A stretch of DNA of 64,000 nt from Vandiemenella viatica (GCA_031002005.1 CM061919.1:170483121-170547120), one strand, 5' to 3'. Counted from the stretch's first letter, positions 11,295 to 24,069 are shown. The notes: a model not told the origin generated them from the letters alone. Made by a program: numbers and translations.

Positions 11295-11462
11295 TTTTTA
11301 ATAAGATAAAGTGATGTCTAAATAAAGAAGTTAAAACTTAATTTTTAAGGACTTTTTCTTGTATTGTTATCTATTTTTATAAACATTTCCTAATTTGAAT
11401 TTTCAGTTGTTCGAAGTTAATTTATGGTCCCCTCCGATTTGAATTAGATAAGTTGCACTGTA

Positions 11463-12611
11463 ATAATAATTCATCATGAAAAGACCCTCATCACTCCCCA
11501 TCCTCCTCTCTTCACCTCAGATTTTCACAACATTCGCTTCTTCCCTGCTTTTTAGGTGATTCTGAAGTCAAAGTTACACCATAATATGAAAATTGTATTT
11601 TTCAAAATGATTAATCTGGAATTCCTTGCAATTTATAAGCAGCAATATTTGCTATCGTCGTCACTGAACAATATAGTAATCTTGCTATACGAGTTGCAAA
11701 ACGTACCTTATAATATCTGTGGAGCCTAGCTCTGTAGCTGACATTTTTATTCACATGTCAGTGGTATTTATTATCTCAAAAAGATATCAATAATTTTTTT
11801 TTAAAAAAAAAAAAAAAAAATTCTGCAGTCTGAGAACATGGGAAATTAAGCTACCTTTGAGAATAGGCTATTGCAAAATTTGAAACTGATATTGATAGAA
11901 ATGTACCAATCATTCTCCATTCATGGAGTTCTGAAATTGGCCGCAGTACTACAAGCATGTTTGGTAGCTGTATTAAGTGGTGTACGCAAAAGACTGATCT
12001 ATAATTTTATAAGACATATCTTCTCATCAAATCATTAGTACATTACCTAATTTGAGAGAGTCTACTGATCTCATTACATAATAACATGGTTCAACTTTCT
12101 CTCTCCAAGTTTTACCAAGCAACATGTGCTACATTAATTATGAGATATTTTTTAGAAACAAGAACATATGCCCATTTATGCTTGTGTACACAGGTGGAAT
12201 TTAAAGAATTCTTGGCCAAAACTTAGTGAATGTTTAAAACAGTAACAAATGTGGTAGGAAATAGAAACATATATTACTAATAAGGTTTCAAGGGTAATCA
12301 AAGAAAAAAGTGGAACATATCTACTGTATCAGATATGTTTATATGTATTTCAAAAGGAAAATGTACTTCTATCTGTTTTTTACTTGTCATTTTTGTTGAG
12401 CAGATTTTAATGTGGCTTGCAGTGTTAGTTAGATCATTTACTGAAGATTTTATATATAAAGCATCTACATACATGGGTAAGTTTATGAATGTATGGTGAT
12501 GTTTGTGAGAGCTGCACTACTCACTTGCTTAGTGACTCCATAGCACGTGCATTCGACTGCCACTGTTTTTCAGTTCACATTTGGATTTTAGTAGATGTGT
12601 ATTATTAAAGT
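11463..12611. other. No recognisable feature
   Basis: AT-rich DNA with an A tract near 11800-11820. I see no coding frame, splice-bounded exon or element terminus here. Confidence 0.4.
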
Positions 12612-12619
12612 GTTTTTAT

Positions 12620-14306
12620 TAGAGATGAAACGGATATTTGTTCGACCGGATACCGGTTATCCGGCCATCCTACAAGCCGGATAGCCGGATATTCGGCAGC
12701 CGAATATCCGGCTGAATGTTGTTATTTGAGTTAGGAAAAATAAAAATTATGTCAGAAAAGAAAGGATCGTCTATTTGGGAATATTTTGATATAAATAATG
12801 ACAATAAGTTTTCAATTTTGAATTAATTTTCGTGAGGCATGTTTTGACATGAAGTTTGAATCATTTCATTTTTATCAAGTGGACTTAAAGAAAAAGTAAT
12901 GACGTATTTTTTTCTGTCTTCGACCAGATACCTCTGCCATGATAAACCATTTGCAAATGAAATATCCGAAATCACTTTGGAATGTAAACAACTTCCTGAA
13001 TTTCACAGCTCAAGGGTATCTTCTGAAGTCAAACTGGAAACATTTACCTGGTTCTCACTCTGGAGAAAATATACCAAGAGAACTTAATAGTATCACAAAT
13101 CGTTGGGCTGTTGACCAAAATAAAATACATTTACTCTTTCATGACAGTGGCGACAACATAGTAAAGTGTGTACGTGTGGCTGAATATTATTCTGCTAGAT
13201 ATTTCAACCATTTGCTTCAGACAATTTTAACTGAGCCATTGAATATCCAGCCTGAAGTGGTAGGAGTAATTTTATGCACTCTAATCGTTCGGGCTTAGCT
13301 CAAGAAAAATTGATTAAAAAAAAAAAATTTACCCGACCGTCAGCTGGTATTAAATATCAGACCAAGATGGAATTCTACCTTTTATATTACAGAGTTCCTG
13401 TTGGAACAAAAAATGGCTATATCGCTATATGTTGCTGATCATGGAATGCACACTGATTTGACGCTTTAACAGTGGTGTTTGATGGTAAAGTGCCTTAGGC
13501 TATTGAAGTCCTTCGAAGAAATAACAAAAATAACAAGTACTGGTCCTTACCGCAATTCCAAAGTAATATAACAAGTTTCTGCACTAAAAAAAATAATTTA
13601 TATAACAATGAAAAAGTACAAAGATCTGCCATACCATACATTAGAGCCTCTTTGAAAACTGAATTAAAAAGTCGTTTCGGCTCCTTAAGTAAAGATTCAC
13701 ACTACTTGATTGCGACATTCCTAGAGCCAGTATTCAAGACAAACTATCTGGGGTTTGCTTAAGCTCGTCAGAAGATTCTATTGGAATCTATAAAAATGTC
13801 TTGCGAGGAATCTTCCACCAGTTGCAGTTCATCCTCAATGGCTCTAAAAAGGATTAGAAGGGATGAGACAGAATCAACTGTGACTCACGAAGCTCACGAC
13901 ACATTTTGGAACTCACGCTCAGGAAAAAAAGTGTTTGCAAGCGAGATTGACTTTTATTTAAAATCTGAAATTAATGGAAAGCGTGATTCATATATTTGGT
14001 GGTCACCTAATACGACACAGTATCTGAATTTGACAATTTGCTAGAATTTATTTTTAAGCGCATTGCAGTAGTGTATATAGCGAAAGAATTTTCTTTGAAC
14101 TGGGCATTGTTTACGAGGACGAGCAAAACTGTCTATTATCTCGTATTACACATTCAATTATTCATTCAATTTTTTTATGCTAAAAACAATAATAAATGGT
14201 ATTTTTATTTGTAGACAGTGTTTTTATTTGTGTTTGGACTTATTATATACTTAGGATTTGTGAATTTAAAGAAAATGTTATTTGCCGGATATCCGTTTCA
14301 TCTCTA
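12620..14306 (+). mobile_element. hAT transposon with decayed ZBED-like transposase
   Basis: Perfect terminal inverted repeats tagagatgaaacggatat (12620-12637 and 14289-14306) enclose 1687 bp. They are flanked by nearly identical 8-bp repeats, gtttttat (12612-12619) and ggttttat (14307-14314). Just inside the left end, alternating ccggat/atccgg motifs form local hairpins, as in related hAT elements. A fragmentary transposase runs from about 12900 to 14170. It includes a KHP-like BED-finger end (HLQMKYPKSLW) and a C-terminal dimerisation trace (SSVYSERIFFELG near 14070-14110). Frameshifts and stops separate the pieces. Terminus, duplication length and C-terminal motif agree on hAT. Confidence 0.82.
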
Positions 14307-14334
14307 GGTTTTATTAACTTGCTTTTGGCTTTAT

Positions 14335-15330
14335 CTGTCCGGGTGGAATTTTATAATTGCATTTAAACTAACTTCTCAATGAGCTAGAGACTTGAAATTT
14401 TGACCATAGCCCAGAATTGGATGACAATGCGTGAAAATGTGAAAATTCGGGAAAATTGAAAGTACTCGTTTTCTGTGCACCAATTTGGCTAATTCTTTTT
14501 TTAATGTTTGTAATAGTCTGAATAAGGTTTTTAGTTAATAAAAAATTGGAAAATTCTGAGAAAACTGAAATTTTCTTGTGTGCCAATTTGTCTATTTTTT
14601 TTTAAATGTACACAATAGTCCGAATAAGGTTTTTAAAGAAAAAAACTGGAATAGTTTCCTGGAAAATTCGAGAAAAACTAACTCATTTTTTGATTTGCCT
14701 GTCCGGGTGAAATTTTGTAATTGATTTTAAACTAACTTCTCGATGAGCTAGAGACTTGAAATTTTGACCATGGCTCAGAATTGGATGACAATGCATGAAA
14801 ATGTAAAAAATTGGAAAAGTTGTTGGGAAAATTTTTGAAAAACTGAAAGTACTCTTTTCTAGGGACTGATTTGGCTAATTTTTTTAAATGTTCATAATAG
14901 TCTGAATAAGATTTTTAATTTATGAAAAATTTGAAAAGTCATCCAGATAATTGGAAAATTTGGAGAAAACAAATTTTTTCTGTGTACCAATTTAGCTATT
15001 TTTTAAAAATATTCATGACAGTCCGAACAAGTTTTTTAAAGAAATAAAAATTGGTAAAGTTGCCTGGAAAATTCAGGAAAAACTGAAAGTACTTTTTCTA
15101 CAGACCAATTTAGCTATTTTTAAAGTCTGAATAAGGTTTTCACAGAAACAAAAATGGAAAAGTTGCCCAGAAAATAGGAAAATTTGGCAACAACTGAAAG
15201 TACATTTTCTAGGGACCTATTAGGCTATTTTTTATAAAAATGTTTGCAGTAGTCCTCAATAATGTTTTAGGGAAAGAACAATTGGAAATGCTGCCTGATG
15301 AATTCTGGCAGAACCAAAAGTGCTTTTTTC
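14335..15330. repeat. Diverged tandem repeat region
   Basis: A block starting at ctgtccgggtggaatttt (about 14335) recurs at about 14700 (ctgtccgggtgaaatttt), both followed by gagctagagacttgaaattt and ggatgacaatg. Inside, a shorter motif (accaatttggctatttttt, then a segment with gtctgaataaggtttt, then gaaaattcgggaaaa) repeats roughly every 100-120 bp. No gene is present. Confidence 0.65.
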
Positions 15331-15542
15331 AATTGGATTTTTGTTCGAATTCAAGAAAATAACTTATGATTCAAACGATGTGCATAATTCTTTTTTGTTT
15401 TGTTCCTTATTTCTCCAGGATGGAAATAACTCAATTAAATGTTTTCTGTTAAAAAGTGGAATTTGTAGAATGTCTCTGTGATTATGTCATCAAAATGTTT
15501 GAAATCAATTACAAATGTTCACTCACATAAACATAAAAAGCC

Positions 15543-16076
15543 AAAAATAATAATAAAATAAAAACACTTTTTAATGTTCCATATTTTTATAACAGTTTAA
15601 AAAGTACAAAATAATTTCTCTAATCCTTATGAAGGATAAAACCATATACAGATTTCTAACTTCTTTAAAATTGTCCTGAAAATTTATACTTGGAAAATTT
15701 GTGATAGCTATTAAAATATTTGTTAGATTGGTGACGAAAAACCTTGGGCACATGGAATACATAACTACAAGAAATTTAGAAAGTAACTATCAATGGAAGA
15801 ACTTACTTATCAGTTCACATTATTTACGGTATAATTAAATTGTTAGTAGAGCATTAGTTATCTGCTGCTTGTGCCCAATGTTTTTCGTCATCAATCTTAC
15901 AATTAGTTTAAAAGCTATCAAAAATTTCCAAGCATAAATTCTCAGGACAGTTTAGAAGAAGTTAGAAATCTGTATGTGGTCTTATCCTTCATAAGTATTA
16001 GAGAAATCATTTTAGAATTTTTAGTCCGTTATAAAACACTGAACATTAAAAAGTTTTTTATTTTATTATTGTTTTT
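15543..16076. repeat. Foldback repeat
   Basis: The arms 15543-15752 and 15870-16076 are inverted copies. They share aaaacactttttaatgttc-like ends, agatttctaacttcttt/aagaagttagaaatct, and tgacgaaaaacctt/aatgtttttcgtca. The spacer is about 117 bp. The apparent ORF at 15571-15762 is only one arm and is not a gene. Confidence 0.75.
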
Positions 16077-16150
16077 CAATTAGGTATATTTAATTTATAT
16101 AATTTAATTGAATCACAATCACTCTGATTTCTTGTCAGCACAAATAGTAT

Positions 16151-16185
16151 CTCTGACGAAGGCTGCGGAATAGCAGCCATAAATT
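16151..16185 (+). ncRNA. Decayed hammerhead-ribozyme-like motif
   Basis: CTGACGA (16153-16159) is followed by a perfect 6-bp stem ggctgc/gcagcc with a six-base loop (16161-16178). In hammerheads of Penelope-like and related retroelements the stem is followed by GAAA; here it is ataaa. The core is therefore recognisable but mutated. No flanking retroelement protein was found. Confidence 0.35.
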
Positions 16186-16299
16186 TAGACTGTCAAATAA
16201 TGCAGCATTACAAAGATGACTGCAGAAGCCTGAAAATTCTCATCAGTTACTGTTAATTTCTAGAGTAAAATTGTAGACCTTGTTTGTAACCCATCCAGT

Positions 16300-16650
16300 T
16301 CCTGTATTTAACACCCAAAATGTGTGTCCCATACTACGTCAACATATTCAAGCAATGGCCTGAGAAAAGTTTTGTAATCCAGTTCTATCACCTCTCTGGT
16401 ACCTCCCCTCATCATTCTCTCCAATATGTGAAGGATTTTGAAACCTTTTCCTACTACCTGATTGAGTTTATTATCAGATGTTATGCCAAGGTATTTACAT
16501 TGCAGGTCTTCAATAAAAAATTCCTTTCCCTTTCTATAATCATAACCAACATTTGTTTTTTTTGTCTATTTACCTAATAAGCTTACTCTTCTCTGCATTT
16601 GTCTTCATTCCAAATTGACTTACCCAGTTAGATAGCACAAGTTGATGTGA
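16300..16650 (-). pseudogene. LINE reverse-transcriptase fragment (family J)
   Basis: Read on the minus strand this matches the post-catalytic part of the LINE at 43.75-44.89 kb, from the SKHGMKINAKKSQLIRYTNKK-like segment to KYLDISFDNKLNW and VGKGFKVLHLLERVMRG. Stops interrupt it. I call the family J for cross-reference; other pieces lie at 27.6-28.1, 38.0-38.26, 43.75-44.89 and 61.24-61.64 kb. Confidence 0.6.
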
Positions 16651-17758
16651 GAAGAGTTCAAGGAGATAACAAAAAGGGCAAAGAAATATTTATTCCAAAT
16701 CGGAAAATAAAGAGAAGTACGGAAACTATGTACTATACTAAGCAGTGCAGAATTAGCCACGTAGCAAGAGTTAGCAATTGCTTTGGGCCCTGTGCCTTCT
16801 GGGGACCAGGCGCCTTCTGGGAGGGTCCTGCCGCACCTAGGACTCGTGTCAGATGTGCGACCTTTGCTGTGGGTGCCGCGCTGTTTTAATCCAGCACTCT
16901 TACTAGGGAGGTGAGGTGATTAAAGAGATTGGTGAACAAAGAACATAACAAAGTTAAGACCTGATTGATTTTTCGTTTTGACATTTTGAGTACGTGCCAA
17001 ACCTTTCTTCGCAATTGATACCTTCAGCTGAAGTAACAATAGGCCATTTGACTAGAATACAATACAAAAATAATGTAAGTTGTAAAATTTAAGAATGAAT
17101 CAGAAGTAGCAGATGTTAAATACATTCAACTGTCACTTATAGACATCACGAATAGCAATCTTAGTTATAGAGGTCCACAAGGGATATACGACTTTCTATT
17201 ATAGAGGTTTCTGTTTCTCACTTACAGAGGTATGACATGACCTGGCAATTATCTCTCACTTGTAGAGTTTTCTCACTTATCCAGTTCTCTCTCACCCAGG
17301 TTTGTCTGTATACCATTGGTTGTTATGCTCCAATGAGATGCATGGAAAAAATTGTATGATCTGTTGTAAGTGACTTCATTTTTGAGGTTTCAACCAAGAT
17401 TTTTGAAAAATTTCACATGTGTGTGGTTGTTTAATAGCAAAAAATGTATCTATATAGTACAAATGAAGTTGGTCTGTTACAACGTAGACATAACTTTAGT
17501 GACAACTTTTGGAAGTTATAGTTCTTCATTTTTATACTTGGACGTACTATCAAAATGTGAAATGTTTTGGAACACCTTATACTGAATAATTTTTTGTATA
17601 ATTTCATATTATCAGTTAATTTGGTATCTCAGGTACTGAAATGTATAGTGATAATGTATGGCTGATTTATATGGTACATTGGTATTTATAAAACAAAACT
17701 TGTGAATTAAATAACATATATAAAAAGAAATATTCTTTGCTACATAGTCTGAACTATG

Positions 17759-17800
17759 GTGTGTGTGTGTGTGTGTATGGTGTGTGTGTGTGTGTGTGTA
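17759..17800. repeat. (GT)n microsatellite
   Basis: A run of GT dinucleotides interrupted once by tgtatggtgt. Confidence 0.95.
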
Positions 17801-18736
17801 AATTCCCATTTCTGTTTCAGTTTTTCCTCTGAATTTTTCAAGGTCATTCACATTGTATTTCTTGAGTATCTTGTTGGTAGTTCTTAATTGCCTCTATTTT
17901 ACTTAAAATTATGTTTTGCAATAGCTGTTTACACTTTGCCACATTATGTGCAGAGTCATTCATTTAGCTGGCATTAAATAATTTACAGATTCTGTTTTAT
18001 CAGTTATTTATTTAAATAATATTATGACACAATTTTTATAACTTGTACACAAATACCATAAAACAAATTCATTTTGGTAAAATGTTTTTGACTGAATTAG
18101 ATTTGATTTCTTTTATGTGTTATGTTCATTCGAAAGAATAATATCGATGTACATTTATTTCTTCATGATTGTCATATGATCAGCAAAAGTGATTATAATA
18201 ACTTTTCCCCATAAACTGTAAAGAACAGACTTTCTTCCACTGCACAATCTCTCTTTTCTTTAATCTGTTGGATTTTGAACTACTATTATAGTAAAGTCTT
18301 TGTCTGAAAAAAAAAATTAAGTAATATTTAAAACATAAACTACGCTTAATTTTAGAATATTTTTTTTTAAATCTTACTTACAAAAAAAAAAAGTCTAGAA
18401 ACAAAGATCATATTTCTAATAACATTCTAAGATCAAATTTCCTATAAGCCTCTGAATTCTATCAGAAATACAAGATTAGTAAATTTTAATCACGGCTAAG
18501 TTTTTGAAGTTCTTATAGGAAATATTAGATATATTAGAAAAATAACCTATAAAAATTATTTATTTATACTATTTTTCATTACTGTGATTTTAATGTACAG
18601 TGTTTTAAATAATAAATATGTATAATAATAAAAAAAAGTAATTTCTATTATTTATTTGTAGCATCACCCAGTAACTGATTGATACATCAAAAAAGATTAT
18701 ATCCTGACAGTTGAACATAAATTGCACCATTCCACA

Positions 18737-18737
<1 letters not shown>

Positions 18738-18768
<31 letters not shown>
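18738..18768. repeat. (ATT)n microsatellite
   Basis: About ten uninterrupted ATT triplets. Confidence 0.95.
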
Positions 18769-18769
<1 letters not shown>

Positions 18770-20914
18770 AAGGCTACCTTGGCAGCAAGAATCCTCAACC
18801 AAGTCAGCTTGGTCGTGACAAAACCTTGAGAAATACCTCTGCAGTTTTCTTAACAGCTCTGCTAGCAAACCCTACTCCCACATTGTAATGAAAACGTCTA
18901 CTTTGGGTGGGAGATGGACACTTTTATTAACCAAGTTATTGCCTATCTATGAAACTTTCTAAAATGTCACTAGAGTGAAAGTTCTTTTAATAAATCAGCC
19001 ACCAGTTTGCGTTTAATATTTTAATAGTTAAATCTTGAACTGCAAAGGAGGAACAGTTTCAAAAGGTAGTCCACCACAAAATAAGTTTCACAGAGTTTAT
19101 TTGTGAAACGAGTTAGGTCGAGCTTCTGGTATCATGATTACAAAGTAGTCTTGATATTGATTGTTTATTAAAATTTGAACCTTTAAGAAGATTGCAGGTT
19201 AACACATGGGACCAATTCACGATGATCACATTATTCAATCATTCAAGTTAAAAGTCGTGAAGTGCTCCTTTTCTGTCTAAATTGTCCACAATATTCCTAA
19301 TAAAATTGATTAGTAGTATTTTATGGAGCAACAGAATACCTATTTATTGTTAAAAGTTCACTAAAAAAGAAAGGGAAAAAAAGGAGAACAACAACTTGAA
19401 ATGGTTAATAGCGGTAATTCATCTGGCTACCGCACTCTTGCCCTGCTCAATCGTCACTGCACCCAAATCATTCCAAGTTCACTTAAAAACAATCTATCAC
19501 CAGTAGCTGCTTATTTAACTCCAAAAATTCAACACTGGCACTACCATTACCATTGTACTGACCATAACAGAGCTTACCCCCCCATTGCTTGTAATTTGTT
19601 CACCGACTGCCACCTGCCACAATAGGTGGTGAACTCCTACAGTGAATCACCTTATTGCAAATACCAAAATGTTCTCATGGTACTGAAAATCTAATGGCTA
19701 TTCTCCAAAATTTTACATCTCGTAGACTGAATTATTTCCATCATTTTTAATTATGACATATGTACTCAAATTTCTGCTAGTTTCACAGTTATTAATTATT
19801 TAAGTAGTAGGTTTGTTAATTTATCTTATCTTTCCCTTCATTCCTAAAATAATCACTTTCAGTTTCACAAAATCACTTTGCCCTTCTAGTTTAATTTAAC
19901 ATACTGTTTAATCCAGAATCATTCTAATTTAATTGATACTCGAATTACGTTCTTATTGTGTCCCAAATTTTGTCAGACCTTTTTAAATTTCTATATCTGT
20001 CTTATTTACTCATGGATTAAAATGGGTTTGTCACTTTTCTTTCTGGATTTTTAAGCCCTTCGTTTTAATTAGTATTCTATCTTTGAAATCTCTCTAAATA
20101 AAAATCACCGTCTTCCTCCCTATGGTATTACATCTAAAATTTGCCTTTTTAACTGTGCAAAGTGGTATTATTTGTTTATCTGTTATAATTTTATTCTTTT
20201 ACCTTGAATTCTCTTCTTTAAAACTAAAACTTATTTTTTTCTGTTCCTTTTGATAGAAAAGTCATCTTTCTTCTATTTAAGTTACATGCTGGTAACACAG
20301 TGCATTAGTTTAATCTCTCTTATTTTTTCATGTAGTGGCTGTTTTTTGTCTTCTGTATAATTCTATTGTCTACCTCACCTTGCCATAATCTGATGATGTC
20401 ACTCAGCCTTTATAAATGGCGCGTTAAACCTAGTCATAGCTTTAAATCAATTTTCTTCCCTTATGATCCTTATATCAAAATGGCCATTAGATCTTCTCAA
20501 ATGGTTTGAATGTTTGTGGCACTCGGCCTTAAACGTTTCGTATAACTGCATCAGCTGATTCTGGTGTTTTAAGTGTGGGAGGAACTGTTTCACTAAAACA
20601 TCTTGGAAAGACACATTCTCCCTGGTAATACACTCCATATGGAGAGTAGCAGATCCCTTGCATTTAAAACGAGTATATTGGATAAAGTATGGAAACAGTA
20701 CCAGAAGAGTCCCTGCACCTCCAAAATTTTGTACAGTGGATCAATCAATAACCCTGCTACATAAAAAAGAAATTTCCAAAAAGATCACCTATTGCATTGA
20801 TTAAATGATTAAACAGTGACAACCATAGCAAATGAAAAATGAGTCAATAAAGCAATAAAAATGTATTGTATATAGAAACTTGGAATGTCAGAAGCTTAGA
20901 AAAAAAATATACAG

Positions 20915-23900
20915 TACGGTTGTAAGAAAGGTGGCTCTAGAAGTCACCCACAATACTCATTGAGTTATCAATCATGGAAAGGTGTGATGTAAAACTAATT
21001 ACCCCAGGTGGTCAATCCACCGCACGTAAGTGCGCAAGCAGACATTCGGATTCTGGGGAGTCTGCAACGTCACGCAAAGATGAGTCGGAGCGTCTTGGAA
21101 CTTCAAACAAAATAAAATACAGAAAGACAAGCTACTTAGCAACTTTTAATGCAAATTCACTTCTGAAAGTAGGAAAACTTAAGACTCTAACAGACACATT
21201 AAATGAACATAGAATTATCATTACTGCTGTGCAAGAGACTAGATTTTTGGATGAGGACAGCTTTGAATCGGGAGGATTCAGGATACTTAAGGGGAAGACG
21301 GGGACAAGAGTTATGAAAAATGTTCCCCACCTTGGAACAGGTTTCGTAATTGACAAGAAAATATTAGACTCCATTACAAGCTTCGAGTCTACCTCTGAAA
21401 GGTTATCTACACTCACGTTTAAGTCGACCAACAAAGTGTATACAATTGTAAATGTTCATGCCCCTACAAACATTGACAACAAAAAGAATAAGGAGAAGGT
21501 GGAACTATTCTGGGAAAAACTTGATGACACGATTCAGAAGATCCCTGATAAACATAATGTCATCCTTCTAGGGGATTTCAACGCCCAGGTGGGGAGAGAG
21601 AAAAAGTTCAGGCATATAGTAGGGTGTTACCCAGCACACAAGAGAACGAACCAAAATGGTATCAGGCTAATTGAATTATGTCAGGCACACAATTTGATCC
21701 TGAAGTCAACTAGCTTTAAGAAATTGCCAAGAAAGCAGAAGACGTGGATATCACCTAACCCTCTATTGGGAGAGTTCCAGTTAGATCATGTTGCGGTAAA
21801 GCGGAAATTTCATAAAGAAATCCAAAATGTTAGGGTTCTCAGAGGGGCCAACCTCGACTCGGACCACTACCTATCTAAAGTGAAATTTAAGATTATCCCT
21901 AAGAGCAACTGTCATAAGAAAAACCGTGCACGAAGGAGATATGATCCAGAGAAAATAAAGGAGAAGAAGGAAGAATGGAGTCAGTTAACCAGCGAACTAG
22001 AAGGCCAGGGCTGGAAACAGTTGGAGAAGAGTCTTATAACTAAGGCAGAAGAGTTTGCTCCTGTCTCCAGGATTAAGAAGCACAGGTGGTGGAACGAGGA
22101 GTGTGATAGACTACTTGATCTGAGAAAGAAGGCGTGGCACGTCTGGCAAACCAAAAAGGACGAAAGTTCCTGGCAGCACTTTGTGGAAACTAGGAGGATG
22201 GTGTCCAAGGAAATCAAGAAAGTAAAGAAGGTTCAAGAAGACCAAATACTCAGTAAGATTAATGACGACTTTACTAAGAATAACATGAGAAACTATTATC
22301 GGATCTTCAGAGAGAAGCTAATTAAATACAACCCCCCAACCCTCCAACTTCAGGATAAAAAAGGGAACATGGCATATAGTAATAGGGGCAACTGCAAGAT
22401 ACTGGCAGACTACTTCAAGGAACTCCTAAATTGCGAAGATCCACTCCAAAAGATGGTGTTCGATGATGGAAAGAAGTCTTCCACCAACCCTGACTCTAAA
22501 CCCCCATCTATAAATGAGATCCAGACAATTCTGACTCACATGGAAAATTTTAAGGCATCAGGGGAAAATCAAATAACAGCCGAATTATGGAAATATGCTA
22601 GCAAAAATGCAATTATCTCACTCCAGAATTTTTTGAGGAGATATGGAAGAAAGAAGTGATTCCAGAGGAATGGAAAATGGCCCTGATACACCCTCTACAT
22701 AAAAGAGGCTCTAAATCTGATCCGAACAACTACAGAGGGATTTCTTTGGTGGATGTGACCTATAAGATATTGTCCAGAGCATTACTTGAACGAGCAGAAT
22801 CCCAGCTGGACTGCCAAATCGGGGAGTATCAAGCAGGGTTCAGGAAAGGAAGGTCTTGCCCTGAACAGATCCTAAACCTCAGAAACATTTTAGCATACCA
22901 GAAACAGAAGGCGAAACCATATATAGTGACTTTTGTGGACTTCCAAAAAGCTTACGATTCCATAGACAGAGGGTCGCTATTCAATATTTTGGAGGAATTT
23001 GGCTTGGACAGGAAAACCCTGAATATAATCAAAGAAACCCTCACAAATACGACCTCAAAAGTTAGATTCATGGGTGAACTGTCAGAACCTTTTGAGATCA
23101 GAACAGGGGTCCGGCAAGGGGATGGTCTCTCCCCCCTGTTGTTCAATTGTGCACTCGAAAAAGTTGTGAGAGAATGGAATGCAAGAACCAGAGGAGGAAT
23201 TAGACTTGGAACAAAAATAAAGGAGTTACGATTAAGTGTTTGGCATTCGCTGACGATATGGCGATGCTCGCAGAAACATGGGAGGAAGCCAAAGAACAAA
23301 TCGCCGAATTACAAGAGCAGGCAGGGAAGTTAGGACTTAAGATTTCTTTCGAAAAAACAAAGATTATGGCAAATATACCAGACACTCCTACGAGAGTCCG
23401 AGTAGGAGCTCATAAAATAGAGGTGGTTAGGAGTTTCAAGTACCTAGGGGAATGGATTGAATGGAACAACCTTGAAGGTAAAACAATGGAAGCGAGAAGG
23501 ACCAAAATGGAATTAGCCTTCCAGAAGACCAAAAACACTTACAATAAGAAAAGCCTCTCTTGGAACACAAAGATAAGACATTACAACACAGTAATTAAGC
23601 CGGAAGCACTCTATGCAGCAGAGACACTAGTCATGGGAGGAAAGGACAAATGGAGAAATTGGAAATCAAAGAGAGGAAAATTTTGAGGAAGATCATGGGT
23701 CCCAAATTCCAGAATAACAAACAAGTTTTCTACAGAAACGAAGCCCTCTACGCAAAGTCTGAGAGACTCTCCGAAACATGAGAAAAAAAAGGATTGATTT
23801 CTATGGACAACATATTCCGAATGAATCCTAAACAGATTAACAAAAAAAATCTTTGACTTCTTTTATAAAAAAAAGACTAAGCCCAACTGGTTTAAAGGAA

Positions 23901-24069
23901 GTGGAAAGGATTTGAGAGAACTCCAGATTACCGAAGTGATGTTAAAGAATGGTACAGCCAAGACCGTGACCAAAGACAAAAGTAAGAGGTTCCAAGTTGC
24001 GATAAACACCAGAAAACGATTCAAATTTCAGAAGAGGAAAGAAGGAAGAGATCAGATAGAATGAAGAAA
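20915..24069 (+). mobile_element. RTE-type LINE, tandem copy 1 (3' truncated)
   Basis: First of two head-to-tail units with a period of exactly 3155 bp at their 5' ends (20915 and 24070). It carries one endonuclease-reverse-transcriptase frame like the RTE/BovB-group proteins often mislabelled craniofacial development protein 2. It stops at atgaagaaat (24060-24069), about 100 bp before the end seen in copy 2. It thus lacks the last dozen or so codons, the 3' UTR and the poly(A). The junction to copy 2 has the three bases TAC in common with both parental sequences. Confidence 0.88.
20974..24069 (+). pseudogene. RTE LINE endonuclease/reverse transcriptase, copy 1
   Basis: The frame opens at ATG 20974. 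An apurinic-type endonuclease domain follows: FNANSLLKVGKLKTL, then AVQETRF, NVHAPT and LLGDFNAQVG (about 21560-21600), and SDHYLSKVKF near 21860. A linker rich in Lys and Trp leads to the reverse transcriptase: MALIHPLHKRGSKSDPNNYRG, GFRKGRSCPEQI, TFVDFQKAYDSID, GVRQGDGLSPLLFN and FADDM, the catalytic aspartate pair, near 23250. Single-base frameshifts break it: one T too few in a T run near 22630, a missing C near 23230, a missing G near 23640, and several in 23780-24020. Upstream of 22630 the frame is fully open for 552 codons, so the copy is young. Confidence 0.85.

Larger units (their letters stand above)
5872..11460 (+). mobile_element. Pogo/Tigger-type DNA transposon, expanded by nested insertions
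   Basis: The left end cagtggaacttctctaattt (5872-5891) and the inverse of the right end (cagtgcaacttatctaattc, 11441-11460) are diverged TIRs of the CAGTG type typical of pogo/Tigger elements. TA follows the right end at 11461-11462; the left-hand TA is eroded. Between them lie two separated parts of a Tigger transposase (7320-8170 and 9790-10248). The 5.6-kb span is far longer than a normal 2-3-kb Tigger because other elements have landed inside: a foldback at 6038-7011, an insertion at about 8190-9790 and a Helitron at 10440-11294. All copies are decayed. Confidence 0.7.
16655..20914. other. Long stretch without recognised genes
   Basis: AT-rich DNA with scattered short ORFs that have no coding character. 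Just before the RTE tandem, at about 20868-20905, the frame YIETWNVRSL resembles the start of a LINE endonuclease and may be the remnant the RTE copies landed in. A short inverted repeat (cctataag/cttatagg) occurs near 18445-18540. The rest shows nothing I can name. Confidence 0.4.

Noticed and set aside
17612..17851. ORF with a His-Thr repeat
   Set aside because: The repeat is the translation of the (GT)n microsatellite on the minus strand.
20390..20440. Second hammerhead-like motif (ctgatgatgtc and gcgttaaacc)
   Set aside because: The stem does not pair well and the core is incomplete, so it is too weak to list.
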